This document shows, one piece after another, positions 52,908-62,790 of a DNA stretch of 64,000 nt; the first letter of the stretch is position 1, and each line of letters starts with the position of its first letter. The position numbers and the translations under genes are program-made. The stretch covers positions 1,798,001 through 1,862,000 of the forward strand of contig NZ_CP151650.1 of the NCBI RefSeq assembly GCF_038397775.1, given 5' to 3'. Origin of the DNA: Pseudomonas sp. RC10. Its GTDB lineage: Bacteria; Pseudomonadota; Gammaproteobacteria; Pseudomonadales; Pseudomonadaceae. The notes beneath the pieces were generated by a model that was not told the DNA's origin, did not search any database, and saw only the letters and a list, made by a program, of their open reading frames with translations.

Positions 52908-53660
52908 TTGGGCCGCCTGTTATTGAATTGTGATATCGGTGAAAGCTACGGCGCCTGGACCATGGGTCTGGACGCCGAGGTCATGCCGTACATCGACTGC
53001 GCCAACATCGCCTGCGGCTTTCATGCGGGTGACCCCAGCGTCATGCGCAAGACCGTGGCCTTGGCCTTGACCCACAACGTCACTATCGGCGCGCACCCGG
53101 CGTATCCGGATCTGGTGGGTTTCGGGCGTCGCTCGATGGCCTGTTCGTCGCAAGAGATTCAAGACCTCCTGCATTACCAGATCGGCGCGCTGGACGGCGT
53201 GTCCCGCGCTCAAGGCGGCCGGGTGAGCTACGTCAAGCCCCATGGCGCGATGTACAACGACATGATGGCCAACCCGGCGCAGCTGCGTGCGGTCATCGAA
53301 GGCATCGCCCGTTACAACGCCGAACTGCCGCTGATGCTGCTGTCGATGCGCGACAACAGCGGGGCGCAGGCCATTGCCGATGAGTTCGGCGTCAGCCTCT
53401 GGTTCGAAGCCTTCGCCGACCGCGCCTATGACAGCGCGGGGCGTCTGGTGTCGCGCAACCTGCCGGGGGCCGTACACCACGACCCCGAACGCATCATCGG
53501 CCAGGCCATGACGTTGTCCCGTGGCGAAGCGCTGATCGCCAGCGACGGCAGCGAATTGCTGCTCAAGGTCGACACCCTCTGCGTGCACGGCGACAACGCC
53601 AGCTCCATCGCGGCCGTGCAACGTATCCGTGAAGCCCTGGGGCAGACGTCCGCCTCATGA
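52908..53660 (+). CDS. pxpA: 5-oxoprolinase subunit PxpA (LamB/YcsF family)
   Basis: A 250-residue subunit of the ATP-dependent 5-oxoprolinase that opens pyroglutamate to glutamate. Family segments are [52 protein letters not shown] and [16 protein letters not shown] start with CAGGAG before it. It overlaps pxpB by four bases. Confidence 0.95.
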   Translation: MGRLLLNCDIGESYGAWTMGLDAEVMPYIDCANIACGFHAGDPSVMRKTVALALTHNVTIGAHPAYPDLVGFGRRSMACSSQEIQDLLHYQIGALDGVSRAQGGRVSYVKPHGAMYNDMMANPAQLRAVIEGIARYNAELPLMLLSMRDNSGAQAIADEFGVSLWFEAFADRAYDSAGRLVSRNLPGAVHHDPERIIGQAMTLSRGEALIASDGSELLLKVDTLCVHGDNASSIAAVQRIREALGQTSAS

Positions 53661-54361
53661 ACCTGCGCATTGAAGTCGTTGCGATCGATTGCCTGATGGT
53701 GCGCCTGTTCGACGCCATCGACGAAGCCAATATGCCGTGGATGCTCGCCGCCAGCCTGCGTCTGCGCGAAGGGTTCGGTGTGCATTTGATCGATCTGGTG
53801 CCGTCGTACACCACGCTGATGGTGCATTACGACCTGGTGGCGCTCAGCCCTCAGCAAGCTCGCGAGGTGATCGCCCGAGCGCTGGAGGACCTGTCGCCGG
53901 ACTCCGCCAAAGCAGGCCGACAGCATGTGCTGCCGGTTTGGTATGACCTCCGCGTCGGCCCGGAACTGACGCTGCTGTCCCAACGCAGCGGCCTGCCGGT
54001 GGACGAAGTGATTCGACGTCACAGTGAGCGTGAGTACCAGGTGTTCGCGCTGGGCTTCGCGCCGGGATTCGCCTTTATGGGGCTGGTCGAAGAAATCCTC
54101 GCCGCCCCGCGCATCAAAACCCCGCGCAAACGCGTCGCGGCAGGCAGCGTGGGCATTGCCGAGCGCCAGACAGCGGCTTATCCCCTTGAGTCCCCCGGCG
54201 GCTGGAACATCCTGGGTCGCACCCCCGCGAAATTGTTCGACCGCGACATCGACGGCTACAGCTTGATGCAACCCGGCGACACCGTGCGTTTCGCGCCCAT
54301 CGATCACGCCGAATTCATTCGCTTGGGCGGAGACGACACCCCACTGGAGGCCTTGGCATGA
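53657..54361 (+). CDS. pxpB: 5-oxoprolinase subunit PxpB
   Basis: A 234-residue KipI-type protein: [18 protein letters not shown] in the N-terminal half, then [35 protein letters not shown] and a C-terminal cyclophilin-like part with [18 protein letters not shown]. With PxpC it forms the ATP-using half of 5-oxoprolinase. ATGA overlaps join it to pxpA and pxpC. Confidence 0.95.
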   Translation: MNLRIEVVAIDCLMVRLFDAIDEANMPWMLAASLRLREGFGVHLIDLVPSYTTLMVHYDLVALSPQQAREVIARALEDLSPDSAKAGRQHVLPVWYDLRVGPELTLLSQRSGLPVDEVIRRHSEREYQVFALGFAPGFAFMGLVEEILAAPRIKTPRKRVAAGSVGIAERQTAAYPLESPGGWNILGRTPAKLFDRDIDGYSLMQPGDTVRFAPIDHAEFIRLGGDDTPLEALA

Positions 54362-55275
54362 GCCTGTTGACGGTCAAAAACAGTACGCCGCTGTGCCTGC
54401 TGCAAGACGCCGGGCGTTTTGGCGTGCGTCATCTCGGCGTGACCCAGGGTGGCGCGCTGGACTGGGTGTCCATGGCGTGCGCCAACAAGCTGCTGAACAA
54501 TCCCTTGAATGCCGCCGTGATCGAAATCACCTTGGGTGGCCTGACGCTGGTCGCCGAAACCGACTGCTGCCTGGCACTGGCCGGTGCCGATCTGGGCGCC
54601 ATGCTCGATGACCGCTCTGTCGCGCCGTGGCGCAGCTTTTTCGTCCGCAAGGGCCAGCAACTGCGCTTCACGCAACCGGTTACCGGCGCTCGCGCCTACC
54701 TCGCCGCCCCGGGCGGTTTTGATGCCCTTGACGTGTTGGGCAGTCGCGCAACGGTGGGAAGGGAAGGGCTTGGCGGTCTGGACGGCACGGGCAAAGCGTT
54801 GCACGAAGGTGATTCGTTGCGTTACTCCGGCGCGGCATTCGAGCTGCACACGCTGCCCGATCACCTCATCCCCGACTTCACTGATAAGCGCCCGCTGGAC
54901 GTCGTCCTCGGCGCACAAATCGGCCAGTTCAGCGGCCTGAGCCTGTTCGACGCCTTCAACAGCGACTGGACCCTCGACAGCCGCGCCGACCGTATGGGCC
55001 AACGCCTGCTCGGCCCAGAACTGGTTTATCAAGGCAAACCGATGATCTCCGAAGGCATCCCCCTCGGCGCCATCCAGATCCCGCCGGACGGCCAGCCTAT
55101 CGTCCTGCTCAATGATCGCCAGACCATCGGCGGCTATCCGCGACTCGGCGCGCTGACTCCGCTATCGCTGGCGCGGCTGGCGCAGAAACTGCCGGGGAGT
55201 GGGGTGCGGATGAAGGCGGTGGTGCAGGACGTGGCGTGGCGGGAGCAAGTGGGATTTTTGCGGCAGTTTGGCTGA
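54358..55275 (+). CDS. pxpC: 5-oxoprolinase subunit PxpC
   Basis: A 305-residue KipA-type subunit: CLLQDAGRFGVRHLGVTQGG, MACANKLLNNPLNAAVIEIT, AYLAAPGGFDALDVLGSRAT and ILLNDRQTIGGYPRLGAL (the V of the last aside). It overlaps pxpB by four bases, completing the pxpABC operon. A REPIN follows its stop. Confidence 0.95.
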   Translation: MSLLTVKNSTPLCLLQDAGRFGVRHLGVTQGGALDWVSMACANKLLNNPLNAAVIEITLGGLTLVAETDCCLALAGADLGAMLDDRSVAPWRSFFVRKGQQLRFTQPVTGARAYLAAPGGFDALDVLGSRATVGREGLGGLDGTGKALHEGDSLRYSGAAFELHTLPDHLIPDFTDKRPLDVVLGAQIGQFSGLSLFDAFNSDWTLDSRADRMGQRLLGPELVYQGKPMISEGIPLGAIQIPPDGQPIVLLNDRQTIGGYPRLGALTPLSLARLAQKLPGSGVRMKAVVQDVAWREQVGFLRQFG

Positions 55276-55304
55276 TACCGGCTTCAGTTGGCGCATGCGA
55301 AACC

Positions 55305-55408
55305 CTGTGGGAGCGAATTCATTCGCGAAAGAAGGTGCAGACAACAGACAGGTGTCGGATGTACTGGCCAATCGTCGGAATGCCGCCCAGATGAATTCGC
55401 TCCCACAG
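55305..55408. repeat. REPIN with GTGGGAGCGAATTCATTCGCG-type arm
   Basis: CTGTGGGAGCGAATTCAT (55305-55322) and its exact inverse (55391-55408) flank a 68-base spacer between the convergent pxpC and VWA genes. Confidence 0.88.
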
Positions 55409-55430
55409 ACTGCGATGCCTGCCAGTAGCA

Positions 55431-56609
55431 TTACTTCGCCAAATACCGCATCCCTTCCTCCAACCCCCGTAACGTCAGCGGGTACATCTGATCTTCGATC
55501 AAATCCCGCACGATGTTGGTTGAGGTGGTATAGCCCCAGGCGTCTTTGGGGTAGGGGTTGATCCAGATGATTTTCTTGAACTTGGCCATGAAGCGGTGCA
55601 TCCAAACGTAGCCCGCTTCTTCGTTCCAGTGTTCGACGCTGCCTCCGGGCTGGGTGATTTCGTACGGGGCCATGGCGGCGTCACCGATGAAAATCACTTT
55701 GTAGTCGGCGCCGTATTTGTGCAGCAAATCCTGAGTTGAAGTGCGCTCGGAGGTGCGTCGCAGGTTGTTCTTCCACACCGATTCATAAATGAAGTTGTGG
55801 AAGTAGAAGTACTCCATGTGTTTGAACTCGGTCTTGCAGGCCGAGAACAGTTCTTCGCAGATCTTCACGTGTGCATCCATCGAGCCGCCAATGTCGAACA
55901 GCAGCAACAGCTTGATGGTGTTGCGGCGCTCCGGACGCATCTGGATGTTCAGCAGCCCCGCGTCGCGTGCGGTGTGGTCGATGGTGCCGTCGATATCCAG
56001 CTCGTCCGCAGCGCCCTGGCGCGCGAATTTGCGCAAGCGGCGCAGGGCGATCTTGATGTTGCGCGTGCCCAATTCGACCTGATCGTCGAGGTTCTTGTAC
56101 TCGCGCTGAGCCCAGACCTTGGCGGCCTTGCCCTGACGTTTGCCCGCATCGCCGACGCGAATGCCTTCCGGGTTATAGCCGCCTGAGCCGAACGGGCTGG
56201 TGCCGCCGGTGCCGATCCATTTGTTGCCACCGGCGTGGCGTTCTTTCTGTTCTTCCAGACGCTTCTTGAATGCTTCGATGAGTTTGTCGAGGCCGCCCAG
56301 CGACTGAATCTGCGCGCGCTCTTCATCGGTCAGCGAACGTTCGAATTCCTTGCGTAACCAGTCCTCGGGGATCAGCGCCTGCAAGTGATCGTCGAGCTTT
56401 TCCAGTCCGTTGAAATAGGCGCCGAACGCCCGGTCGAACTTGTCGTAATGGCGCTCGTCCTTGACCAGAATCGCCCGGGACAAGTAGTAGAACTCGTCCA
56501 TGTCGGCAAACGTCACCCGCTGCTTCAGGGCGTTGATCAGGTCCAGCAGCTCACGCACCGAGACCGGCACCTTGGCGGCGCGCATTTCGTTGAACAGGTT
56601 GAGCAGCAT
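55431..56609 (-). CDS. VWA-domain (CoxE-like) protein, MoxR partner
   Basis: A 392-residue cytoplasmic protein. The N-terminal half is helical (VPVSVRELLDLINALKQRVT), with a Gly-rich loop IGTGGTSPFGSGG. The C-terminal half is a von Willebrand A domain with metal site DIGGSMDAHVKI and later DAAMAPYEIT. With the AAA+ ATPase encoded 11 bases upstream it should form a MoxR-VWA chaperone pair that remodels or inserts metal into a client. The client is not identifiable here. Confidence 0.92.
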   Translation of the reverse strand: MLLNLFNEMRAAKVPVSVRELLDLINALKQRVTFADMDEFYYLSRAILVKDERHYDKFDRAFGAYFNGLEKLDDHLQALIPEDWLRKEFERSLTDEERAQIQSLGGLDKLIEAFKKRLEEQKERHAGGNKWIGTGGTSPFGSGGYNPEGIRVGDAGKRQGKAAKVWAQREYKNLDDQVELGTRNIKIALRRLRKFARQGAADELDIDGTIDHTARDAGLLNIQMRPERRNTIKLLLLFDIGGSMDAHVKICEELFSACKTEFKHMEYFYFHNFIYESVWKNNLRRTSERTSTQDLLHKYGADYKVIFIGDAAMAPYEITQPGGSVEHWNEEAGYVWMHRFMAKFKKIIWINPYPKDAWGYTTSTNIVRDLIEDQMYPLTLRGLEEGMRYLAK

Positions 56610-56620
56610 GATGAAGGCCC

Positions 56621-57466
56621 TCAGCGGTTACCGCGACGGCTCATGAACGCCAGACGCTCAAGCAACTGAACGTCCTGCTCGTTCTTGACCAACGCCCCGG
56701 CCAGCGGCGGAATGGCCTTGGTCGGATCGCGTTCGCGCAGCACGGCTTCACCGATGTTGTCCGCCATCAGCAGTTTCAGCCAGTCCACCAGCTCGGAGGT
56801 CGAGGGTTTTTTCTTCAGACCAGGCACTTTGCGCACGTCGAAGAACACGTCCAGCGCCTCGCTGACCAAGTCTTTCTTGATGTCCGGATAATGCACATCG
56901 ACGATCTGTTGCAGCGTGGTGCGGTCAGGGAAGGCGATGTAGTGGAAGAAGCAGCGACGCAGGAAGGCGTCCGGCAGCTCTTTTTCGTTGTTCGAGGTAA
57001 TGATAATGATCGGGCGTTTCTTGGCCTTGATCGTCTCGTCGATCTCGTAAACATAGAACTCCATCTTGTCGAGTTCTTGCAGCAGGTCGTTAGGGAATTC
57101 GATGTCGGCCTTGTCGATCTCGTCGATCAGCAGGATCACCCGCTCCTCGGCCTCGAAGGCTTCCCAGAGCTTGCCTTTCTTCAGGTAATTGCGCACGTCG
57201 TGGACTTTATCGACGCCCAACTGCGAGTCGCGCAAACGGCTGACCGCGTCGTACTCATACAGACCTTGATGGGCCTTGGTGGTCGATTTGATGTGCCAGG
57301 TGATCAGCTTCGCACCGAAGGATTCGGCCAGTTGCTCAGCGAGCATGGTCTTGCCGGTGCCTGGCTCGCCCTTAACCAGCAGCGGACGCTCCAGGGTGAT
57401 CGCCGCATTCACGGCAAGCTTCAGGTCGTCGGTGGCGACATAGGCGCGGGTGCCTTCGAACTTCAT
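56621..57466 (-). CDS. MoxR-family AAA+ ATPase
   Basis: A 281-residue ATPase. Walker A is LLVKGEPGTGKTMLAEQLA, Walker B is VILLIDEIDKADIEFPNDLL, sensor 1 is IIIITSNNEKELPDAFLRRC. The alpha lid domain follows. ATG 57466 has GAGGA eight bases before it and gives the usual start MKFEGTRAYVATDD. First gene of the operon with the VWA gene. Confidence 0.93.
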   Translation of the reverse strand: MKFEGTRAYVATDDLKLAVNAAITLERPLLVKGEPGTGKTMLAEQLAESFGAKLITWHIKSTTKAHQGLYEYDAVSRLRDSQLGVDKVHDVRNYLKKGKLWEAFEAEERVILLIDEIDKADIEFPNDLLQELDKMEFYVYEIDETIKAKKRPIIIITSNNEKELPDAFLRRCFFHYIAFPDRTTLQQIVDVHYPDIKKDLVSEALDVFFDVRKVPGLKKKPSTSELVDWLKLLMADNIGEAVLRERDPTKAIPPLAGALVKNEQDVQLLERLAFMSRRGNR

Positions 57467-57711
57467 CGGAAAATCCTCGAACAAGGCGCGGCCACTGATG
57501 CCCGGACGCCGAAAAGAATGCAGCGACTATAACGCGCCCCCCGCCCGACTGTGAACGCAGACGCTTTATTCAGTCTCTGAATGGCGGGTCGGGGTTTGAC
57601 TGGCGGAAAATTGTAACGCTGATTTTTTGAGTGCATGTTTGGCGCTACCATCGCCGCTTCTCAAATAGTTCAGCCGACACATTTTCATAAACACCCCTCA
57701 GGACGCTTTAA

Positions 57712-57960
57712 ATGACCCGCATGGATCGCCCGCGACTCAAGTCTGTTCAGCCGCTTAGTGGTTATCGGCTGGCTCTGACCTTCATCGATGACCGACAGGT
57801 TGTTCGGAACATGAGCAATGATGTTGAGAGATTGCCAGCTTTGGCACGCTTGAAAGACCAACAAGCGTTTGCCTCGGCGGAAGTTGCAGATGATGGGTGG
57901 GCCGTGGAGTGGCCCACCGTTGATATCCAGATAGGCGCTGATACGTTCTGGACCGAATGA
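57712..57960 (+). CDS. DUF2442-domain protein
   Basis: An 82-residue protein matching DUF2442: PRLKSVQPLSGYRLALTFID, then LARLKDQQAFASAEVADDGW and AVEWPTVDIQIG. Such proteins are often encoded next to a DUF4160 protein and suspected to be antitoxin-like; no such partner is present here. Isolated between two minus-strand genes. Confidence 0.75.
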   Translation: MTRMDRPRLKSVQPLSGYRLALTFIDDRQVVRNMSNDVERLPALARLKDQQAFASAEVADDGWAVEWPTVDIQIGADTFWTE

Positions 57961-57970
57961 TTTCGCAGCC

Positions 57971-59047
57971 TTACTGCGCCTCACTCTTCCCACTGTCATA
58001 CCGCGTGTTGAACGCCTGCACGAATGCGTTTTGCAGAATCTGCAGGAAGGCCTGAAACGCGCTGACGTCCTGTTTGTGCACGCTGCCACTGAGTTCGACG
58101 CGGGTGGCGAACTGGTTCTTGCGCTGGTTCTTGAGCACGGTTTCGCTGGCGCCGACCATAGCTTCCCAGACCGAGCGGAAGAAGCCTTTGTTCTTGTTTT
58201 CGACGTCTTGCTGCCAGTTGAAGATGTCGACGTCCCGCAACAGGGGCTTGACGTAGCCGCTGAGCTGACCTTTGTTAGCCTGGGCTTCGATGACGATGTC
58301 GCCGTTGCCCGCGTTGAAGTCGAACTTGCCGTAGGCGGAGGCGAAATCGTTCATGCTTTTGAGCTGCAAATTCGTGGCGCGAAGTTTGAAGTCGAAGTCT
58401 TCGAAGTTGCTGAGCGGGTCGAACGTGGCACTGGATTCCAGCGGTGCTTCGCCTTGCAACAGGGCCTTGCCTTCGAAACGGGCGTCGCGTTTGCCGGCGG
58501 TGTCCACCACGTTGGTGATGTTGTAGACGCTGGCGTTGACCTTGTCGGCTTCGATCTTCACTTTGGGCGTGGAGGTGAAGTTGCTGAAGGTGATCTTGCC
58601 ATCGGTCACGCGGACTTCGTTGAGCGTGATCGGCAGCAGCTTGTTCAACTGCGCACGCCAGTCGGTGCCCGCACCGGTCTGGGACTGTTGCTTGTTGGTG
58701 CCGCCGTCGACGAAGTTCAGCTCGGGGCTCAAAAACGCAACCTCGGCGACCACGGCATGGTCGTACCAGAGGGCGTGCCAACTGACCGACAGGTCGATCA
58801 CGGGCACTTTAAGCAGCGGAACCGGGACCTTGCCATCGACTTTGACGATGTTCAGGCCATTGATCGTGTAAGCCCCGCGCCACAGGGCCAGATCGACGTC
58901 CGTGACTTGGCCGCGATAGTCGCCCATGTCCGCCAGTTTTTCATTGAGGTAGTTGCGCACCACGTACGGCAACGCGATGTGTACAACGATCAACAGCACA
59001 ACGAGCCCCACGACTGTCCACAGCGGCCAGCTATAGCGACGTTTCAT
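57971..59047 (-). CDS. DUF748/AsmA-like envelope protein
   Basis: A 358-residue protein anchored by one N-terminal membrane segment (LWTVVGLVVLLIVVHIALPY) followed by NEKLADMGDYRGQVTDVDLA, with a beta-rich AsmA-like periplasmic domain (TLNEVRVTDGKITFSNFTST, ESSATFDPLSNFEDFDFKLR). DUF748 proteins belong to the AsmA group linked to envelope lipid transport. GGAGACAT precedes the ATG. Confidence 0.87.
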   Translation of the reverse strand: MKRRYSWPLWTVVGLVVLLIVVHIALPYVVRNYLNEKLADMGDYRGQVTDVDLALWRGAYTINGLNIVKVDGKVPVPLLKVPVIDLSVSWHALWYDHAVVAEVAFLSPELNFVDGGTNKQQSQTGAGTDWRAQLNKLLPITLNEVRVTDGKITFSNFTSTPKVKIEADKVNASVYNITNVVDTAGKRDARFEGKALLQGEAPLESSATFDPLSNFEDFDFKLRATNLQLKSMNDFASAYGKFDFNAGNGDIVIEAQANKGQLSGYVKPLLRDVDIFNWQQDVENKNKGFFRSVWEAMVGASETVLKNQRKNQFATRVELSGSVHKQDVSAFQAFLQILQNAFVQAFNTRYDSGKSEAQ

Positions 59048-59185
59048 GGCTGATGTCTCCGGTGTTCAGGAAGGGTGACTGCTTGATGTGTTGACTGTCG
59101 CCGATGTCATCCGTTCGCACTGGACGCAATATGCGCCCAAGGCATAGGCTTTGGGCTTTTCCGCCACCTGCACAAGGACCCGGTC

Positions 59186-60160
59186 ATGAGCCGTATTTAC
59201 GCAGACAACGCCCATTCCATCGGCAACACCCCACTGGTGCAGATCAATCGCATCGCGCCGCGCGGGGTCACGATTCTGGCCAAGATCGAAGGGCGTAATC
59301 CGGGCTATTCGGTCAAATGCCGCATCGGCGCGAACATGGTCTGGGACGCCGAGAGCAAGGGCAAACTCAAGCCGGGGATGACCATTGTTGAGCCCACGTC
59401 CGGCAACACCGGGATCGGTCTGGCCTTCGTGGCTGCGGCCCGTGGCTACAAATTGGTCCTGACCATGCCAGCTTCCATGAGCATCGAACGTCGCAAGGTC
59501 CTCAAGGCCCTGGGGGCAGAGCTGGTGCTGACCGAACCCGCGAAGGGCATGAAAGGTGCCATCGCCAAGGCTGAAGAACTGGTGGCCAGCGACCCTTCGA
59601 AGTTCTTCATGCCGGCGCAATTCGAGAACCCGGCCAACCCGGCGATTCACGAGAAAACCACCGGCCCGGAAATCTGGAACGACACTGACGGCGCCATCGA
59701 CGTGCTGGTCGCGGGCGTGGGCACGGGCGGCACCATCACCGGCGTGTCGCGCTACATCAAGAACACTCAGGGCAAGCCGATCCTGTCGGTCGCGGTCGAA
59801 CCGATGGTGTCGCCGATCATCACTCAGGCACTCGCCGGGCAGGAAATCACGCCCAGCCCCCACAAGATTCAGGGCATCGGCGCCGGTTTCATCCCGAAAA
59901 ACCTCGATCTGTCGATCCTCGACAAAGTCGAGCTGGTCAGCGATGAAGAGGCCAAGGCCATGGCCCTGCGGCTGATGCAGGAGGAGGGGATTCTCTGTGG
60001 CATTTCCTGCGGCGCGGCGATGCAGGCGGCGGTGCGTCTGGCCGAGAAGCCGGAAATGCAGGGCAAGACGATTGTCGTGATCCTGCCGGATTCGGGGGAG
60101 CGTTACCTGTCGAGCATGCTGTTCAGCGACCTGTTCACGGATCAGGAACTGACCCAGTAA
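59186..60160 (+). CDS. cysK: Cysteine synthase A
   Basis: A 324-residue PLP enzyme making cysteine from O-acetylserine and sulfide. PLP Lys44 is in [52 protein letters not shown] and [17 protein letters not shown] are typical of CysK rather than CysM. AAGGACCCGGTC stands before the ATG. Confidence 0.95.
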   Translation: MSRIYADNAHSIGNTPLVQINRIAPRGVTILAKIEGRNPGYSVKCRIGANMVWDAESKGKLKPGMTIVEPTSGNTGIGLAFVAAARGYKLVLTMPASMSIERRKVLKALGAELVLTEPAKGMKGAIAKAEELVASDPSKFFMPAQFENPANPAIHEKTTGPEIWNDTDGAIDVLVAGVGTGGTITGVSRYIKNTQGKPILSVAVEPMVSPIITQALAGQEITPSPHKIQGIGAGFIPKNLDLSILDKVELVSDEEAKAMALRLMQEEGILCGISCGAAMQAAVRLAEKPEMQGKTIVVILPDSGERYLSSMLFSDLFTDQELTQ

Positions 60161-60508
60161 TCGCCTTGGCGTGCGCTTCGGCTTTTTACCCGGGCGACGA
60201 AGGCTTATGATGGGCGCCATCCAGACCCGCCGGAGACGTGATGCAGGTCATCTGGCGGTGTTTTGCAGTGATTAGAATGCCTGGCCGTTCGCAGCACTGC
60301 TTCTGCCCGAAGGGCGTAGGAGCCAGCTTGCTCGCGATCTGTCGCGCAGCGGCAGCGAAATCAGACGACCCGATTGGTTCAGGCATACCGAGTCGCCAGG
60401 TTTTGCGACTGTTACGCAGCCGATCGCGAGCAAGCTGGCTCCTACGGGCTTCGCCCAGAATCAAAAGCTGATCAACGCCAGGCAATTCCCTGTTCCAAGG
60501 AGAGCTTC
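60161..60508. other. Intergenic region between cysK and lpxO
   Basis: These 348 bases contain a REPIN (60315-60446) and no supported gene. AAGGAGAG just before 60509 is the lpxO ribosome site. An open frame from 60374 crosses the REP arm and is not coding. Confidence 0.5.
60315..60446. repeat. REPIN with GTAGGAGCCAGCTTGCTCGC arms
   Basis: Perfect 24-base arms at 60315-60338 and 60423-60446 flank an 84-base spacer. GCCCGAAGGG and GGGCTTCGCCC outside the arms extend the pairing imperfectly. Confidence 0.9.
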
Positions 60509-61447
60509 ATGACCTTTTCTTTCGCTGCCAAGGCGGCGATTCTGCTGCTGTTCATTGGCAGCACGCTTTACGTGCATTTGCGCGGCAAGGCGCGTTTGCC
60601 GGTGTTGCGTCAGTTCGTGAACCACTCCGCACTGTTCGCGCCGTACAACGCCTTGATGTACCTGTTCTCCAGTGTGCCGTCCAAGCCTTACCTGGACCGC
60701 AGCAAATTTCCTGAGCTGGACGTGCTGCGCGACAACTGGGAAACCATTCGCGATGAAGCCATGCATTTGTTCGACGAGGGCTACATTCGTGCGGCCGCCA
60801 AGGACAACGACGCCGGTTTCGGCTCGTTTTTCAAGAAAGGCTGGAAGCGTTTTTACCTGAAGTGGTACGACAAACCGCTGCCGTCCGCCGAAGCGTTGTG
60901 CCCGAAAACCGTCGAGCTGGTCAGCCGCATCCCCAATGTCAAAGGCGCGATGTTCGCCTTGTTGCCCGGTGGCAGCCACCTGAACCCGCACCGCGACCCG
61001 TTCGCCGGCTCGTTGCGTTATCACTTGGGTCTGTCCACACCGAACTCCGACGATTGCCGGATTTTCGTCGATGGCAAGGTCTACGCCTGGCGCGACGGTG
61101 AAGACGTGATGTTCGACGAAACTTACGTGCACTGGGTCAAGAACGAAACCGACTTCACCCGCGTGATCCTGTTCTGCGACATCGAACGTCCGTTGAGCAA
61201 CCGCTTCATGACCTCGGTCAATCGCAGCGTCAGCGCCTTCCTCGGGCGCGCTACGGCACCTCAGAACACCGACGACGAGCGCGTGGGCGGCATCAACCAG
61301 GCTTACGCCTTCAGCAAGCGTTTCAGCAATGGCATCAGCGCCAAGGTCAAGCAGTTCAAGCGCGCCAATCCCAAGGCCTATCGCATCCTGCGTCCGGTGC
61401 TGGCGGTGGTCGTCCTGACCCTGTTGGGCTACTGGCTCTTCGGCTGA
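60509..61447 (+). CDS. lpxO: Lipid A hydroxylase LpxO
   Basis: A 312-residue Fe(II)/2-oxoglutarate dioxygenase of the aspartyl/asparaginyl hydroxylase type, with membrane segments at both ends (AAILLLFIGSTLYV and PVLAVVVLTLLGYWLFG). Iron ligands are His161 and Asp163 in HLNPHRDPF and His208 in ETYVHWV, with Arg218 for 2-oxoglutarate. It 2-hydroxylates acyl chains of lipid A. Strong ribosome site AAGGAGAG. With eptA, it is the second lipid A modification gene in the window. Confidence 0.94.
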   Translation: MTFSFAAKAAILLLFIGSTLYVHLRGKARLPVLRQFVNHSALFAPYNALMYLFSSVPSKPYLDRSKFPELDVLRDNWETIRDEAMHLFDEGYIRAAAKDNDAGFGSFFKKGWKRFYLKWYDKPLPSAEALCPKTVELVSRIPNVKGAMFALLPGGSHLNPHRDPFAGSLRYHLGLSTPNSDDCRIFVDGKVYAWRDGEDVMFDETYVHWVKNETDFTRVILFCDIERPLSNRFMTSVNRSVSAFLGRATAPQNTDDERVGGINQAYAFSKRFSNGISAKVKQFKRANPKAYRILRPVLAVVVLTLLGYWLFG

Positions 61448-61550
61448 TAACTAAACGTTGCATCCTGCACCGGGCGCTGGTTATATTCAGCCCCGGTGTG
61501 TTGAAACAGATCGAGACACCGCACCCCTCATTCCGTAGAAGATCAGCGCC

Positions 61551-61718
61551 ATGCCTGCTTCCCACTCGCAAGTCGTGTTCGATACCGCAGCGTTTGCTGT
61601 GGGTGAGCCGCGTGGGTGCCAGCAAGCCTTCTACATCACGCGTTACCCCCCACCTTCTCCTGTGACCGGCCCGGTCGCGAGCACTGTCTCGCCCCCTGCC
61701 GTGGTTGCGCTGGGCTGA
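61551..61718 (+). CDS. Possible small ORF upstream of the EamA gene
   Basis: A 55-codon frame (MPASHSQVVFDTAAFAVGEP..., ending SPPAVVALG) with a weak ribosome site (GAAGATC). The C-terminal half is Pro/Val/Ser-rich. Third-base GC bias is weaker than in flanking genes, so it may not be a gene. It could be a leader peptide for the transporter gene 104 bases downstream. Not recognised. The rest of the gap 61448-61822 shows nothing else, only CCGG-T7-GCCGG near 61777 as a weak hairpin. Confidence 0.3.
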   Translation: MPASHSQVVFDTAAFAVGEPRGCQQAFYITRYPPPSPVTGPVASTVSPPAVVALG

Positions 61719-61822
61719 TCGACTGCCTCCACGCCGTCGCATCACGCCTGCCACCCCAACAAAACATCAGTGAATCCGGTTTTTTTGCCGGGTCCGATTT
61801 TGTCTGAATCACAGGTGACACC

Positions 61823-62677
61823 ATGTTTGCCAACAAAGCTCTGGCCTCGATCGCCACTACCACGCTGTTCGTCCTGCTCTGGAGCAGCGGCGCTATCGTG
61901 ACCAAATGGGGGCTGACCCACGCGACCCCCTTCGCATTTCTGCTGTTCCGTTTTCTGGTGGCGCTGTTCGCGCTGGCCATTCTGATCCCGAGTCTGGGCT
62001 ACAAACTGCCAGCGACCCGCCAGTCGATGCGTTACGCACTCGCCACCGGTGTGGTGCTGCTGGGTGGGTATCAGATCTGCTACCTGCTGGCGCTGGACAT
62101 GAAAGTGGCGCCCGGCGTCATGGCGACGATCATGGGCGTGCAGCCAATCCTCACGGCGGTCTTGCTGGAACGCAGCCGCTCCTTCTCGCGGATGTTTGGC
62201 CTGAGTCTGGGCCTCGCCGGGCTGGTCCTGGTGGTGTTTCAAGGCATTGGTGACGGCGGTTCACTGGCCGGGATGGCGTTCGGCGTGCTCGGCATGCTGA
62301 GCATGACGGTCGGCTCGATCATGCAGAAGCGTGTCACCGACAATCCGCTTGGCACGCTACCCGTGCAGTACTTCGCCGGGATGGTGGTGTGCGCGGTGTT
62401 CGTGCCGTTCCAGCCGTTTCACTTCGAGCACGCCATCGGGTTCTACGTCCCAGTGATCTACATGGGGCTGCTGGTGTCGGTGCTCGGCTCGTGGCTGCTG
62501 TACCGGCTGATCGCCCAGGGAAATCTGGTCAACGTCACCAGCCTGTTTTACCTGGTGCCTGCCGTGACGGCGATCATGGACTACCTCATCTTCGGTAATC
62601 GACTGGCGCTGCTGAGCCTGCTCGGGATGGTGTTGATCGTGGTGGGGTTGGTGTTCGTGTTTCGTAAGGCCAAATGA
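61823..62677 (+). CDS. EamA/DMT-family transporter
   Basis: A 284-residue inner-membrane exporter with ten hydrophobic segments in two EamA repeats: TTLFVLLWSSGAIVTKWGL starts the first, MAFGVLGMLSMTVGSIMQKR the second, ending YLIFGNRLALLSLLGMVLIV. Family members export amino acids or metabolites. AGGTGACACC precedes the ATG. Substrate unknown. Confidence 0.92.
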   Translation: MFANKALASIATTTLFVLLWSSGAIVTKWGLTHATPFAFLLFRFLVALFALAILIPSLGYKLPATRQSMRYALATGVVLLGGYQICYLLALDMKVAPGVMATIMGVQPILTAVLLERSRSFSRMFGLSLGLAGLVLVVFQGIGDGGSLAGMAFGVLGMLSMTVGSIMQKRVTDNPLGTLPVQYFAGMVVCAVFVPFQPFHFEHAIGFYVPVIYMGLLVSVLGSWLLYRLIAQGNLVNVTSLFYLVPAVTAIMDYLIFGNRLALLSLLGMVLIVVGLVFVFRKAK

Positions 62678-62727
62678 AGCGCCACGCTAACGAGCGTTGA
62701 CGCTCACTTTAATGAAGCCAGCGTGCT

Positions 62728-62778
62728 GGCGAATGCGGGCGGGTCAGGCGACGTCGTCGTTGACCTTCCGCATTCGCC
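62728..62778. repeat. Degenerate REP-like hairpin
   Basis: GGCGAATGCGG (62728-62738) pairs with CCGCATTCGCC (62768-62778). The outer REP sequence (CAGCGTGCTGGCGAA) is eroded. It lies between convergent genes. Confidence 0.65.
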
Positions 62779-62790
62779 TGACCGACGCAG

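Noticed and set aside
17404..60446. Repeated palindromic units as possible CRISPR repeats
   Set aside because: Units are scattered singly or in inverted pairs between gene ends, with no regular spacer array and no cas genes. They are REP/REPIN elements.
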